The notes below the pieces were generated by a model. The model ran no database searches and was not told the origin of the DNA. It worked only from the letters and a program-made list of their open reading frames with translations. 64,000 nucleotides of DNA from the NCBI GenBank assembly GCA_033557465.1, contig CM066031.1, positions 1,670,780,800 to 1,670,844,799 on the forward strand, given 5' to 3'. Shown one piece after another: positions 30,123-41,640 of the stretch; position 1 is the stretch's first letter; every line of letters begins with the position of its first letter. Both the position numbers and the translations under genes were made by a program. The stretch is from Ichthyophis bannanicus. Its lineage: Eukaryota; Chordata; Amphibia; Gymnophiona; Ichthyophiidae.

Positions 30123-31567
30123 ATGCCTTCTAGACCACAGTGCTTGGTCTGTGGTGCTAGAAGAGGAGCAGTTTCAGAGACGGGGGTGTGTAGAGGGTGC
30201 GTCCAGGAAGCAGCCTCTATGGAGCAGGCGTTGGCAAGTGCTGGTGACAGTCAGAAAGGCCCAGCTGGGGTCCTATCGGAGCCTATTTCTCCTTCGGTAC
30301 CATCTCTAGAGCCAGTAGCGGGGCCGTCTTCCGCTCCTGATGTTTCTCCATCTCCGGCACTGTTGCCGGGAGGCTTGGCAGCAATGTTCTCACCGGATTT
30401 TGTATCTCTGCTTCAGCAGGCCTTTGGAGGTGCAGAGAGGGATATCAGCTAGTTCCACGGAAGGGGAACAGTGCGGAAAGCGTCCAGGGACTCCACAAGG
30501 ATTGGGAGACACTGGATTTGTGTCTAAGAAGCCTAGGATAGTGAAGGAGCGGCCGGATGAATCTGTGATTTCAGAGGGGCTCCAGTCGGAAGATGGGGAG
30601 CCAGATGTGGAGTTAGAGGACGAGTTTGAGGAAGGAGAGCTTACTGAGCAGGAAGACCAGGCTAGGGTGGTGTGCGTTTTTCGGCACGATGAGTTGTCAG
30701 CACTTACTACTGAGACCCTGAAAGCTCTTAATATGCCATTAGTGGGGCCGGCGGAGGATTCCACCTTAGAAGACCCATTATTGCAGGCCGTTCGAAAGAC
30801 TCAAAGAGCTTTTCCAGTCCACAGAGTGGTACGGGAGATGATTCATGAAGAGTGGGACATGCCCGAGGCAGCGCTTAAAGGGTCAAGGGTGATGGCCCAC
30901 CTTTATTCCTTGTTGGACCAGGACAGGGAGTTGTTTAAGTCTCCGAAAGTAGATGCAGCAGTCTGGGCAGTGACAAAGAAAACCACCATTCTGGTGGAAG
31001 GTGTTATGGTGGAAGGTATTGCTGCTCTCAAGGATTCCCAGGATAGGAAATTAGATACATTGTTGAAACAAGCTTTTGACATCGGTGCCTTGTCCATTCA
31101 AGCTTCTGTTTGTGAAGCATGGGTGACGAGAGCCTATCTTCACAGGTCTCAGCGGATTCAGGGTGAACAGATGGGAGAGGCAACTGGAGAAGCATCTAGA
31201 CTAGAATCCGGGGCTGCATATCTGGCAGATATTCATTATGACCTTATTTGTGAATTGTCAGAGTATGGCATCGGTAATAGCGGCAAGATGGTATCTTTGG
31301 CTGCGCAATTGGGTGGCGGATGGTTCCTCCAAAACAAGGCTTGGTAAACTGCCTTTCAGGGGGAAGCTACTTTTTGGAGAAGACTTAGACAAGTTAGTAA
31401 AGGATCTAGGAGAGTCCAAGGGTGGAAGGCTGCCTGAGGACAAGCAGAAGCAAGGGCGTCCGGCGCCAGCAGCCAAGACTCAGCAACGGGAATTTCGGCG
31501 TTTCCGTTCTCTGAGGTATGGCCAATTTCAAAGAAGACGTTTCCCCTATAGGAATCAGGGGTTTTGA
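30123..31567 (+). pseudogene. DIRS family 1 Gag (copy 4), two frameshifts
   Basis: Starts MPSRPQCLVCGARRG with the same C-x2-C-x11-C-x2-C ribbon as copy 3. A shift near 30450 leads to the acidic core (VELEDEFEEGELTEQEDQARVV), and PVHRVVREMIHEEWDMPE follows. A second shift near 31265 leads to LPFRGKLLFGEDLDKLVKDL and the Arg/Phe-rich tail ending at 31567. Unlike copy 3 it keeps Gln at the position of copy 3's premature stop (SIQASVCEAW). Confidence 0.82.
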
Positions 31568-31695
31568 GATTTTCGAGGGGCAGGCAGAGGTTTTTGGGCC
31601 TCTAATTCTTCAATCCTTAGAAAGTCACAATGAAGGGAGGAGGACCCAGGTAGAGCAGGTGCACGTGGGAGGGCGGTTGCGGGACTTCTACCCTG

Positions 31696-32637
31696 TGTGA
31701 TGTAGAGACCCCTACCGAACCCATGGAAATAGAGAGAAAGGAAGATTCCACCTTTAAAACTGACAGGCAGCTAGAGCACATGGCTCACTGTTTACATAGA
31801 AAAGGTAAACGGGGAAAGACAGGAGCTGAATTGACACGCCCAGACTCTGACGTAGTAACAAGCCCCGAGCTTAATCAAACACACCTGTTCAGGGTGAGAG
31901 CAGAGCCAAGCCCAGGGGAACAGAATTATAAAACGTTGTCATTAGCTTCCAGGAGGAGAGCCACGAGGGAAGCAGAGAAGGAAGCAAAGCCAGGTGGAGA
32001 AGCAGCAGACAAAGGCTGGAGAAGAGGCCAGAGGGCAAGCTGGACGGGTAATTGCAGCTTAGACTGCAGTTGGAGCCGTGGCAGCAGGGAGAGTTGGAGT
32101 TGTGGCAGAGAAGCAGCTCAAGGAAGGAAAGACAGGAGAGAAGAGAGAGCTCCTGTAAGGCAGGCTTGGAGAGGCTCAGAAACTCCAGGGAGTTGGAGAC
32201 CTGATAGAGAAACTTCTTACCGGTCTGTGAGAAAAGCCAGCAGACTTGAAGGAAGGAAGGCACGCCCTGTGACCAGGAACTTGCTGGAACGGAGAGAGCA
32301 GGGAGCCCTGCAATCAGAAGGGAGCCTTCAGAGTTTACACAGATGGGAGTCCAGCACAGAAACCTTCCCTTATAACTGCCAAGAGTTAGAGGAGAGCCAC
32401 AGAAGAAACTCCATTGCAACAGGTATTTTAAACCCTTGCTGTGTAGAGTTGTATAAAGGGAAAACACCCGGGTATAAAGAGGGAAGTTATTTTAAATCCC
32501 TTAGTAACCGTCTGCAAACAAACACTGCCAGCCCTGATATAGAAGATATGCAGATAGACTCTAATATTGAGGACATAGCAGATATGCGAATGGATTGCAC
32601 GCTGTGTTTGGCTGACCACATTGAGTCACTGTGTTAA
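31696..32637 (+). CDS. LTR-encoded ORF of X1
   Basis: The frame is open from LTR base 1 (TGT GAT..., Cys-Asp) and its first ATG is at 31723 (MEIERKEDSTFKT). It is Arg/Glu/Gly/Ser-rich with no transmembrane segment or recognised domain. It ends in an acidic tail with DMQIDSNIEDIADMRMDCTLC and a final Cys. The tail pattern M-x-[IVT]-[DE]-x(10-12)-M-[DE]-C-[ST] recurs in the other three LTRs. Being open upstream of the ATG, it could be the 3' part of an ORF that begins in the lost internal region. I do not recognise the protein. Confidence 0.6.
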   Translation, partial: CDVETPTEPMEIERKEDSTFKTDRQLEHMAHCLHRKGKRGKTGAELTRPDSDVVTSPELNQTHLFRVRAEPSPGEQNYKTLSLASRRRATREAEKEAKPGGEAADKGWRRGQRASWTGNCSLDCSWSRGSRESWSCGREAAQGRKDRREERAPVRQAWRGSETPGSWRPDRETSYRSVRKASRLEGRKARPVTRNLLERREQGALQSEGSLQSLHRWESSTETFPYNCQELEESHRRNSIATGILNPCCVELYKGKTPGYKEGSYFKSLSNRLQTNTASPDIEDMQIDSNIEDIADMRMDCTLCLADHIESLC

Positions 32638-33050
32638 AACCTGGAAGTAAGAGTGCTGAGTTAACGGCAAAGAAAAAGGAGGTATTTTTCTTTGTTCCAA
32701 GAAGCTGTTTATTTTCAGTTTGTACTTAATACGAGCACTGTATTGTTTTGGGACCCAGAGAGTGAAGAAGTGCTTACATTAGTTATTGTATATAATCCTC
32801 GTGCTAAACTCCTGGACACTGTTCTTATTTGTTCTGCACCGAAGTTCTGTTTGTGAGGGGAATAAATCCTTGTCATTTTGCCTTAAACACTCGGACTACA
32901 ACTGCTTCTTTATCAGAGAGCTAAAAAGGGACTACAAATCCCAAGAGGCCTTGCAAGAGCCCTAGCTGTAGTCCCACTTTCTGCATAGAGAAGATATCAT
33001 GGCAGACCAACCCTCTGCGCCCTAGTTGGAGGGCTGGCCACGTGGTGACA
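31696..33050 (+). mobile_element. Solo LTR X1 (ORF-bearing LTR family)
   Basis: 1355 bp, begins TGTGATG and ends GTGACA, flanked by 4-base CCTG duplications (31692-31695, 33051-33054) inside DIRS copy 4 pol. A polyadenylation signal AATAAA lies at 32861. No internal retroviral region remains. Three other LTRs in the window share its ends, layout and ORF tail. Confidence 0.9.
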
Positions 33051-33441
33051 CCTGCCTGGGTCCAAATCATGTCAGATCAGTGGGTGTTGGAGGTTATTCG
33101 AGAAGGATATGCTCTGGAATTTCAACGCCCGGTGGTCGACTCTTACGTTCAGTCCCCATGCAAGGTGCGGGCCAAGTTAGAGGCGGTGCGAGAGACCTTA
33201 GACAGGCTACTGATGCTCAAAGCGGTGGTGCCAGTACCACCAGACCAGTACAGTTGCGGTCGGTACTCTATATACTTAGGACCCTTCCTTCTTTGGAACT
33301 ACAATCGACCGATTCTGGATCTCAAAAGGGTAAATCGTTGTCCCCGAGTGGCTCATTTTCATATGGAGACTCGGAGATCAGTTATCGTGGCAGTACGAAA
33401 GGAGAATTTCTCACTTCTCTGGATTTATCAGAAGCTTATCT

Positions 33442-34925
33442 TGTCATACTCCCCCTGCTGGCCAGGCCAATAGGCAGAAGGGTGGCCTCATTTGCCTTTA
33501 AGTAAAGAGTCACTAGATTTTTCTCTCACCAGGGAATTCTGGGAGTTGTAGTTTCTCACAATTACTTGCAGACAAAGTAGTTGCAACCACTCGGTTTGTT
33601 TAAGGCAAAACAGAAAATTTATTTTTTGATCTGGGTTCCCCTTTCGCATCAAAATTCAAAACACAAGGCAGTAAAGGATTATTCTCCAAAAGAAAACTCA
33701 ACAGGAACATAAAGCGTCTGGAACATCAGAACTTGGTAAAACCCTTTTCACACACAGTAGCTGTTCACAGCCATTCTTCAGCAGTAAGAAAATCACAGCT
33801 ACTTTCCTCAATTTTAAATCAGGTACAGTTCTTTTCTCTTTATCCAAAACTGTTCATTTAACACTCAGGATTCCAGGAATGTTCTTTACTTCAAATGGAA
33901 GCTTTTGTTTCTCTTCTAGCTAAGAGACACAGGCTATGCAAAGACTTCTCTTCATCGTCTTTCTTCTAGCACATGTGAAAGCTTCCCTTCTTACAATAAG
34001 AACAATCCATTGGTATTACATCGCCCTCAGTTTCAGGCATACACAAATCTACTTGCATATCTTCCTGTATTGCAAGTTGTCTGTCCCTCTCTGGACTTTC
34101 ACTAGCAGATTCAAACTTACTGTTTGGAAGAAGCTTCTGGAACTCCCTTACAAACTGCTCTCCTGGAGAAAGGTTAGCTGTGCTTTGAGAATAAGCTCCT
34201 CTATCCTGCAACAGTTGCCTTAGCTTCTCAATTAGGTTCGGGTCTGTCTCGCTGCCCTTGGCTGGGTTCTGGTTATCAGCATTTGTAATAGCTTTCACCC
34301 ACCATCTGGCAGCTCGGGTTCCTGGAGCACTCTGCTCTGCACTCTTTCTCAATTCATTAGCAACGTCCTCAGCTAAGCTTCTGCTGGACTCTGAAGCAGA
34401 CACACCTTTTTCAAAAGGATTGCTTCCTTTGTTGCTAGAGCCAAATTTCCCCATGGAGTAAAACCTTCCACGTCTCCCTTCTCTGGGCTTCCTTAAACCA
34501 GGTTTCTCCTTTGAACCCTCTGGCTTCAGTACCCCCTCTGAACAGGATCCTGGCCACGAGCTTCCTACTCTCCCTGAGCCTTCTGTCCACTCTGACCTCT
34601 CAGCTCTCTCTGAACCTTCTGCTTCCTTTGCTCCTCCAGATCCTCCAGCTCTTCCAGCTTCCTCTGCCCTCTCTGACTTCAGTGACGCAGGTTTAAAAAG
34701 GTGCTTTCCAGCCACCACGCCCTGCTCTCTGCACATGTGTTTGTTATCAGAGCTCAAACCTGACCCTACGTTAGGGCTTGGGCGGGGCTCTGCCTCAACC
34801 AAAGCATGCTTCTCTAGTTTGTTTGTAGTTTGAGCTCTCTGGGAACCTTGCCTTTCTTCTGTCTTAAAGGTGTAGTCCCTATTTTCCTCTATTTCCATTT
34901 GCTCACTACAGCTCACATTGTCACA
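33442..34925 (-). mobile_element. Solo LTR X2 (ORF-bearing LTR family)
   Basis: 1484 bp on the minus strand, begins TGTGACA at 34925 and ends GTATGACA at 33442, with 4-base ATCT duplications (33438-33441, 34926-34929). The AATAAA lies (minus strand) at 33618-33623, followed by ttttgccttaaac, which is identical to the sequence after the X1 signal. Confidence 0.92.
33966..34925 (-). CDS. LTR-encoded ORF of X2
   Basis: Open from LTR base 1 (Cys-Asp), first ATG at 34898 (MEIEENRDYTFKT), which is parallel to X1's MEIERKEDSTFKT. The central part is a Glu/Ser/Gly/Ala-rich low-complexity run. The C-terminal part is less simple (LIEKLRQLLQDRGAY, LSPGEQFVREFQKLLPNSKF). The acidic tail DMQVDLCMPETEGD and IPMDCSYCKK is conserved with the other LTRs. 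No stop interrupts about 320 codons, which is unusual for a solo LTR of neutral fate. Function is unknown. Confidence 0.62.
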   Translation of the reverse strand, partial: CDNVSCSEQMEIEENRDYTFKTEERQGSQRAQTTNKLEKHALVEAEPRPSPNVGSGLSSDNKHMCREQGVVAGKHLFKPASLKSERAEEAGRAGGSGGAKEAEGSERAERSEWTEGSGRVGSSWPGSCSEGVLKPEGSKEKPGLRKPREGRRGRFYSMGKFGSSNKGSNPFEKGVSASESSRSLAEDVANELRKSAEQSAPGTRAARWWVKAITNADNQNPAKGSETDPNLIEKLRQLLQDRGAYSQSTANLSPGEQFVREFQKLLPNSKFESASESPERDRQLAIQEDMQVDLCMPETEGDVIPMDCSYCKKGSFHMC

Positions 34926-36329
34926 ATCTACATATTCCTATTCGGCCGGACCATCAGAGGTTTCTCAGATTTGCAGTCCCGATGGGGCATTTTCAATTCC
35001 AAGCGTTACCTTTTGGATTGGCAACGGCCCCATGGATTTTCACAAAGGTGATGCTGGTAGTGGCGGCGCCATTGCAAAGAGAGGGCGTATTAGGTCACCC
35101 TTATTTGGACGACTGGTTAATTCGGACAAAGTCCAGGAGCAAGAGTGAGGCGGTGACAATCAGAGTAGTGGAGTTTATACAGAGTCTCGGTTGGGTAGTC
35201 AACATGACAAAGAGCAAGTTAAAACCGTCGCAGACTCTGGAATATCTGGGTGCTCAATTCGATACAAGCGTAGGAAAGGTTTTTCTGCCGCAACTGCGGG
35301 CCAAAGGTTTGAGAAAGCTAGTCTGCAAATTTCTGGAAAAGAAGGCGCCTACAGCATGGCATTATCTACGGTTACTAGGGACCATGGCGGCAACGCTCGA
35401 GTTAGTGCCGTGGGTACGGGCACATATGCGACCATTGCAGAGGGCGTTGCTCAGAAGGTGGTCACATCAGGAGGATCCGCTGTCCCAGAAGCTACCCTAT
35501 CTGCCGAAGACACGCCAGGCTGTTCAGTGATGGTTACGCCCAGGGAGTTTGGAAGAGGGAATGCCCTCGGAGTCTCCTCCCTGGATACCCTTAACGACTG
35601 ATGCGAGCCTAATAGGCTGGGGAGCACACTTCGAAGGAAGTTTCGCTCAAGGACAGTGGAACGAGTGCAAACAGGTTTGGTCAATCAGCAGGTTGGAGTT
35701 GAGAGCGGTAACGCTGGCACTTCAAGCTTTTCAACCTTGTCTGCAGGGGAAAGCGATTTGGGTGTTTTCCGACAACGTGACCACGGTAGCTTACATCATC
35801 CACCAAGAAGGCGCCAGCAGTGTGTCCCTGGAGGACGAGGCCGAGCAGCTGTTCGATTGGGCCGAAGTGCATCTACTAGCCTTGTCAGCGGCGCATGTGG
35901 CAGGAGTAGACAATGTGGAGGCCGATTTTTTTGAGTCGGGTCAGGGTGGACCCAGGAGAGTGGGTTCTCCATTCGGAGGTGTTCAAGATGGTGGTGCGAC
36001 ATTGGGGGACGCCAGTACTAGATTTTATGGCGATCTTCGAGTCGGCAAAAACCAACTGATTCTTCAGCAGAAGAAGGAAAAGAATGTCGGAAGGCTTAGA
36101 TGTGCTCATTCAGAGATGGCTGGAAGACCAATTTCTGAACGTGTTTCCACCCTGGGTGTTAATAGGTCGAATGCTACAACGCATAGAGGTGCACAAGGGG
36201 CCGGTGATATTGATCGCACCAGGCTGGCCACGGCGTCCCTGGTATGCAGACCTTGTAAGGCTATTAGTGGAGAGGCCTTGGCGTCTACCAAATCGCAGGG
36301 ATCTGTTATTGCAGGGCCCTCTGCACATG

Positions 36330-37410
36330 CCTCAGGTGGCTCGATTCTCGCTTACGGCTTGGCTCTTGAAAGGGCAAGGTTAACTGCGAGAGGTTACTCT
36401 ACAGTGGTGGTTTCAATGTTGTTGAGAGCGAGACATAGGTCTATGTCATTAGCGTATGTGCGTATCTGGCATATGTTTGAAGCGTGGTGTAAGCACAAGA
36501 AGGTGGAGGCCTTGAGAGCTTTGATTCCAGAGGTGTTGTCCTTTTTACAGGATGGCTTTGAAAAGGGCTTGGCGGCGTCATCCTTAAAAGTGCAGTTAGT
36601 GGCGCGGTCCTGTTACAGAGGAAAGATAAAGGGCGAGGCACTGCGAGCGCATCCAGATATTAAGCATTTTTTGAGGGTGGTAGCTCTTTTGAGACCGCCA
36701 TGTAGACCGACGGTTCCGACGTGGGATCTGCAATTAGTGCTGGAAGTGTTGGTACGCGAGCCATTTGAGCCTTTATTGAAGGCATCAATAAAGGACTTGA
36801 CTCTCAAAGTGGTGTTTCTGGTGGCTATATGCTCTGCACGATGAATCTCGGAATTGCAGGCTCTGTCGTGCCGAAAGCTTTTTCTCTCCTTTTACAAGAG
36901 GAAAGTGGTATTGAGGCCGATGCCATCTTTTTTGCCCAAAGTGCTCTCGGTTTTTCATGTAAATCAGGTGATCTCATTGCCGGTTTTTGATGGAGATAGT
37001 GGGAGTTCTTCCGGAGCGAAATTGCATCTTCTAGATGTGCGTAGGGTGTTAAAGAGGTATATTAGGAGGACAGTGGAATTCTGCAAGATGGATAGGCTGT
37101 TTGTTCAGTTTGGGGGGGGGGGGCAAGGAAAGGAGAAGCAGCTTCAAAAGCCTCTATCGCTAGGTGGCTCAAGGACGCTATTGTGTCAGCGTACATTTTG
37201 AAGCGAAAAGTAGTGCCTGACGGGCTTAGAGCTCATTCCACTAGGGCGCAGGTGGCGTCGTGGGCCGAGTACAGTTTGGTGCTGACTGTTGATATTTGTA
37301 GAGCGGCTACTTGGTCCTCGTTAAATTCGTTTGTCAAGCATTACCGTCTGGATGTTCAGGCAGAAAACGAAAGTCTAGTCCCGCATCCCTCCCTGATAGT
37401 TCTTTGGACT
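36330..37410 (+). pseudogene. DIRS copy 4 tyrosine recombinase
   Basis: The frame from GGSILAYGLALERARLTARGY runs to a TGA at 36842-36844, which lies at the catalytic region SAR*ISELQAL (a CGA Arg in other copies; so the first catalytic block is cut). It continues from 36854 to 37201 in the same domain. A 12-base G run at about 37114 breaks the next part, and LRAHSTRAQVASWAE plus FVKHYRLDVQAE follow to about 37370. The normal C-terminus is lost to a deletion, and half of the internal complementary region with it. Confidence 0.84.
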
Positions 37411-37659
37411 ATGGCCTGAAGCGAAGAGATTTATTTATCTGGACAGGCTGGAGGAACAGCTGTGCGGATTGCGATCCGTAAGGGGAGGTTTGTAGATGGG
37501 GATTCTGCTGGGGTCAACATCCTCGGTAAAGGGGGGACAGCGGACCTAAGCTATGCATAAGTAAGTACTTGATTTTCCTCATACTCAGTTAAGGCAGAAG
37601 TTAATGTTCTAGTTAGTTACAAGTTGATTAAAATGTTTTTTTTTTTTTTTTTACTTAAT

Positions 37660-38037
37660 TGTTGCTCCGGTGAGTCTGCTTTGTTAATAGATTACTGGAG
37701 TCAGGAGGCGGTCCCTGGGGGATTTCTACCAATGTCATCACAAGAATGACATTTCTCAGTCTCCAAAGCTGCTGGAGGAGGTGCTAAACCCAGAGGTTCG
37801 GGACTAGACTGGAGTTCCTCAAGGAACGGAGGGCAGGGACCACAGCCCACGCCAAAAAATGTTGATTAACAAAAACCTTTTTTGGGTCTCCAATAAAGGT
37901 TTTTGTTAATCAACATTTTTTGGTGTGGGCTGTGGTCCCTGCCCTCCGCTCCCCCTGTACATTTTTTTGCGGAAGGCACCCTACTCTCCTTTGTTGTTCC
38001 TCAAGGAACAACAATTAGCAGGTAAGTCTAATTTCAC
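37660..38037 (+). repeat. DIRS copy 4 right inverted terminal repeat, with an insert
   Basis: It starts ttaattgttgctccggtgag, pairs with 22906-23036 in inverted form, and ends gtaagtctaatttcac. A 169-bp hairpin-forming insert splits it at 37828-37996. The stretch 37420-37660 holds no gene. Confidence 0.82.
37828..37996. repeat. Hairpin insert with 13-bp palindromic flanking duplication
   Basis: Arms 37828-37877 and 37898-37947 pair at 49 of 50 positions around a 20-base centre. A unique 49-base tail follows. The insert is flanked by ttcctcaaggaac (37815-37827 and 37997-38009), itself a palindrome. No coding content. Its class is not recognised. Confidence 0.75.
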
Positions 38038-38108
38038 CTTATGGACCTTTCCTCCAGGAACTTGTCCAAACCTTTTTTAAACCCGGCTACACTAACAGCT
38101 TTTACTAC

Positions 38109-38860
38109 TGTGGGGCCTGGTATCCCACAAACAGTTCCCCAAATATTGCCAATCACCAACAAATCTCTCAGACAACAATTGCTTAGCTACAAAAGCACTT
38201 TTATTCGGTACCAAAGCAAAATAAATTGCAGATGCAGATAGCAAATTATATGTCTGAATAGGTGGCAGGCAACCTACTCTCTGTACCGGAGTTAGAGAGC
38301 AGATTGCCCACAGAGCTCTACAGGGGCTTTGTTATATACCCTTCTCTGTCCCAAAGTTCCAGAAAGTACTTCATAGCTTCTGATGTCATATGCAGGGTTT
38401 TTTCTATGGAGTACATGCAGCTTTCTGCAAAGTCTGCAAAGTTTCTCCTTGGGACCCTCCCCATGATTATCTGGGCCAGCAATTGCCTTTCTTCAAGGTC
38501 CTTGCTTATCTGGTGCTGTCAAGTGTTTCTTTCTCTGCCTTCCTGTGTCCGGCCTGTGTTCTGCTATTTTCTTGACACTAAACATAATCTTCAAGGCTGA
38601 AAGTATTTCTACTAATTAGTTTTAGCTTGGTCTGTATTTCGTAGTAGGCCCATATCCTGAACACTTCTGCACAAAACATGGACAAAACATGGTTTCCCAG
38701 TCTCAAGCCTCATAATATATACTTTCTCTATAGCCCACATGCTGTCTTCTGTGCCATAAACAGGATGCTTGTGTACGTTGCAGGCCAGCAGGAGTGTAAA
38801 CATAGAAGGCATATGAAGCAGATCTGAGCAGAACTATCCCTAAGCCAAAATATCCCAACA
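38109..38860 (-). mobile_element. Solo LTR X5, a different family
   Basis: 752 bp, on the minus strand TGTTGGGATATTTTGG...GGCCCCACA, with 4-base CTAC duplications (38105-38108, 38861-38864) inside CR1-C copy 2. A TATA-like tatataac (about 38332-38339, minus) and AATAAA (about 38200, minus) are correctly ordered. No long ORF runs from its first base. Confidence 0.85.
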
Positions 38861-40479
38861 CTACATCCTCCGGTAACAAATTCCAGAGTTTGATTACACA
38901 TTGAGTGAAAAAATATTTTTCTTATTAGTCTTAAATAGGGTTACCCTATAGCTTCATTGTATGTCCCCTAGTCTTTCTATATTTTAATGACGTAAACAAT
39001 TGATCTACATTTACCCGTTCCACTCCATTCATTAATTTATAGACCTCTGTCATATCTCCCCTCAGCCACCTCTTTTCCAGGTTGAAGAGCTGTAACCCTT
39101 TTAGCCTCTTTTCATAGAGGTATCCTTCCATCCTCTTTACCATTTTGGTGGCTCTTCTCTTTACCTTTTCTAATAACGCTATATCCTTTTTAAGATACGG
39201 CAATCAAAATTTGTGATAAGGAAGCTTATCATAGCTCAGGTAGGAGCTATAGAAAAGATGATGTGACTCTGAACAAGCAACCTGTCAGTTCTGGTAGAAG
39301 TAAGAAAACAGAGTTTTCACATAAAAGACTACCAGTCCCAGAATGCACCAGGTTTCCAGCAGCCATGAGAGGGGCTGAAGTGAGAAAACGTGTGTGCAAT
39401 CAAGAGAGCTATGAGGTAATCCCTAAGCACTCATCTCAAAGGGCAGGGCCTGATTCAACACAGCTGCGCTGTGTTAGGGAGGAGCACACATTAGAACAGA
39501 AGAAGAATAGAGCTTATTCTTCAGATAAACAGATAAACAACAACTCTGCGTCCAATACTATCCTTCAGCCTTACAACCAAACATCACTCACTACCTTCAT
39601 GACCCCATCCAAACAATGCATCGAAAACACCATAGCAGCTATCAACACGACTACAGCACAATCTGATCCATGCCCAGCATTCTGGATCAAAGAACTACGA
39701 ACAGACCTCAGTCCCATCATAGCCAGACTCATGCAACAATCGTTCACAACAGGTGATTTCCCACGCACCCTCAAACACACATCAATAAGACCTCTACTAA
39801 AAAACAACAAACTCGACCAACAGAAACCGGAATCCTACAGACCTATAGCAAGCATACCGATGCTAGCAAAAATAATGGAAAAGGAAGTTCAGAGACAAAT
39901 ACAAGACCACATTGACTCCAATGCACCACTGGATCCATGCCAACACGGATTCAGAGAAGCACACGGGGTTGAGACCCTTCTTTTTTTTTTGAAACTTTTA
40001 TTTTCATTTTGCAACAAACAAAAGAAACAACACACCAAAAGAGACAAAACAAGTATACAATAAGGAAAAGTAAACCCATTACCCCCCACCCCGATGCTTC
40101 TTCTCTACCCGATTATATCAGCATATGAGCGCTTCCAATTAACAGTGATTATACATCAAACGATCAAAAGAGTATCTACAATACAGCATGATCATGGGAC
40201 AGAGATATATACAAAGTTAGACAGTCAGATGAGAGCATTCAGCAAAATGTACATAATCATTGAGCATCTTCCATTGAGACCAATGAAAAGGAGTCTGAAC
40301 GGAGGAAGCGAACAGACGAGGTATTTGTCATATTTACTGTAAAGACAGACATGATTCCACCATTCATTGGGGCTCAAATGGGAGCTAATTTTCCAGTATT
40401 ACTTAATTAGGGAAATAGCAATGCCAAGCATAAAGTTCGAAAGGAGATAAGCCATTTTTGGGAAGAGAGGGGATCCCCG

Positions 40480-41640
40480 CAACTGGGCGAAGTCCCACTA
40501 TCCTCCAAGAAAGGGGCTCCTGAGAGTGCGAGATAGACTAAATACGACCCCAGACCCGACGCCAGTAATACTGTAGTGCGGGATATTCATGCATAACATG
40601 AGGCAATGAACCAATGGCCGCAGGATGTGTCCAGCAACCATTGCCCTGAGTAGTGTTCCATTTGTCTAATCTGTGAGAAGTGTAAAAACACCGGTGGGCT
40701 AGAAAGAAGAGGGTCTGAATGGGTGATGCGGATCGGGAACCCGTGTCTCTCTACTCCAGATAAGGCTCTATTGCTCCGAGGTCAAAGTCACATGCAATTC
40801 TCTCTCCCATACTTTCTGCGCTATAGGGGTATCTCTAGTTATAGCATTACAGAGGGTTTAGTAAAATTGGATGCTACACCCGGTGAACTACCGAGAGATC
40901 GGAAAGTCTCCAATCAACCTTATGTAGAGAATGCCGATGGCGGGAGTACTCCAGTACACCGAAGGCGATGCTGAAGTTGCACTGACCAGAGTCGGGAGTC
41001 TAAAGATTGCATAAGAGTATTAAAGGCACCTAAAGTGTCTAAAAGCATTGGTGGATAGTGGGAGTCTGATGGGAGAGTCATACCAGGGAGAAAGGTAAGA
41101 GGAATCGGTTTGCAAGGGCCCGCTTCTATATCTAGCCACACAGGTCTACTCGGTACTGGATCTTCCAACCAACGAGTACCTTGTTTGAGAAGAAAGATTG
41201 AGAGAACACTTGAGTAAAATCGCCACCAAGTATTAATGGAGCATTGGCAGAGGCCAAGGCCAACTGCGCTATACTTGCATAGTAAGCAGGATTGTCCACA
41301 TTCGGGGCATAATGCAAATACACGTGAATTCACTATCTCCAACCTCAAGATGTACACGGGCCCATCTACCCTCCTTGTCAGCGCTAATATCAGGTACAGT
41401 AGCGTGCTAAGACTTCTTAACCAGAGTGGCTATCCCATACCATTTGAAAACGGTGGGAGAATAGGCAGCTACCATGTGAGGCTTAGCATTGAGTTTCAGT
41501 GTTTCAGCAGAGTTTAAATGCGTTTCCTGAAGAAACACTAAATCAACATGCTCATGGCTAAGATAGCTAAGGATTTTCTTTCCTTTGAGTGGACCATTAA
41601 TGCCTTTGACGGTGAATGATAAGATTTTACATAAGGCCAT
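40480..41640 (-). pseudogene. L1 ORF2 remnants (endonuclease piece and C-terminus)
   Basis: 41640-41100 carries endonuclease signatures in two frames: VKGINGPLKGKKILSYL, DLVFLQETHLNSAE, then YLHYAPNVDNPAYY and LILGGDFTQV. The RT is missing. About 40720-40480 carries a C-terminal stretch (PHVMHEYPALQYYWRRVW) typical of the distal L1 ORF2. The segment 39983-40480 is 3' UTR. Confidence 0.72.

Larger units (their letters stand above)
31568..36383 (+). pseudogene. DIRS copy 4 pol split by two solo LTRs
   Basis: Pieces in order: start to 31695; 33051-33441 (QWVLEVIREGYALEF, RPILDLKRVNRC, HMETRRSVIVAV); 34930-35530 (FQALPFGLATAPWIFTK, HPYLDDWLI, with catalytic LDD intact); 35549 onward RNase H (LTTDASLIGWGAHF, RLELRAVTLALQAF, FSDNVTTVAYI); methylase-like 36084-36383 (VFPPWVLIGRMLQ, LIAPGWPRRPWYADL). 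A stop at 35528 and several shifts break it further. Confidence 0.84.
22906..38038 (+). mobile_element. DIRS element copy 4 (family 1a)
   Basis: The left end (ccttgtcgtccctccagtc...) at 22906 and the right end (...ggtaagtctaatttcac) at about 38037 interrupt CR1-C copy 2 between ggttt and atggacc. The copy carries DIRS copy 3, solo LTRs at 31696-33050 and 33442-34925, and a hairpin insert at 37828-37996. Homopolymer runs (G12 at about 37114, T17 at about 37637) lie in its 3' part. Confidence 0.85.

Noticed and set aside
39263..40063. A single 266-codon ORF at 39263
   Set aside because: It is a chance fusion of the LTR X3 frame, the L2 RT frame and a short L1 poly(A) antisense tail across insertion joins.
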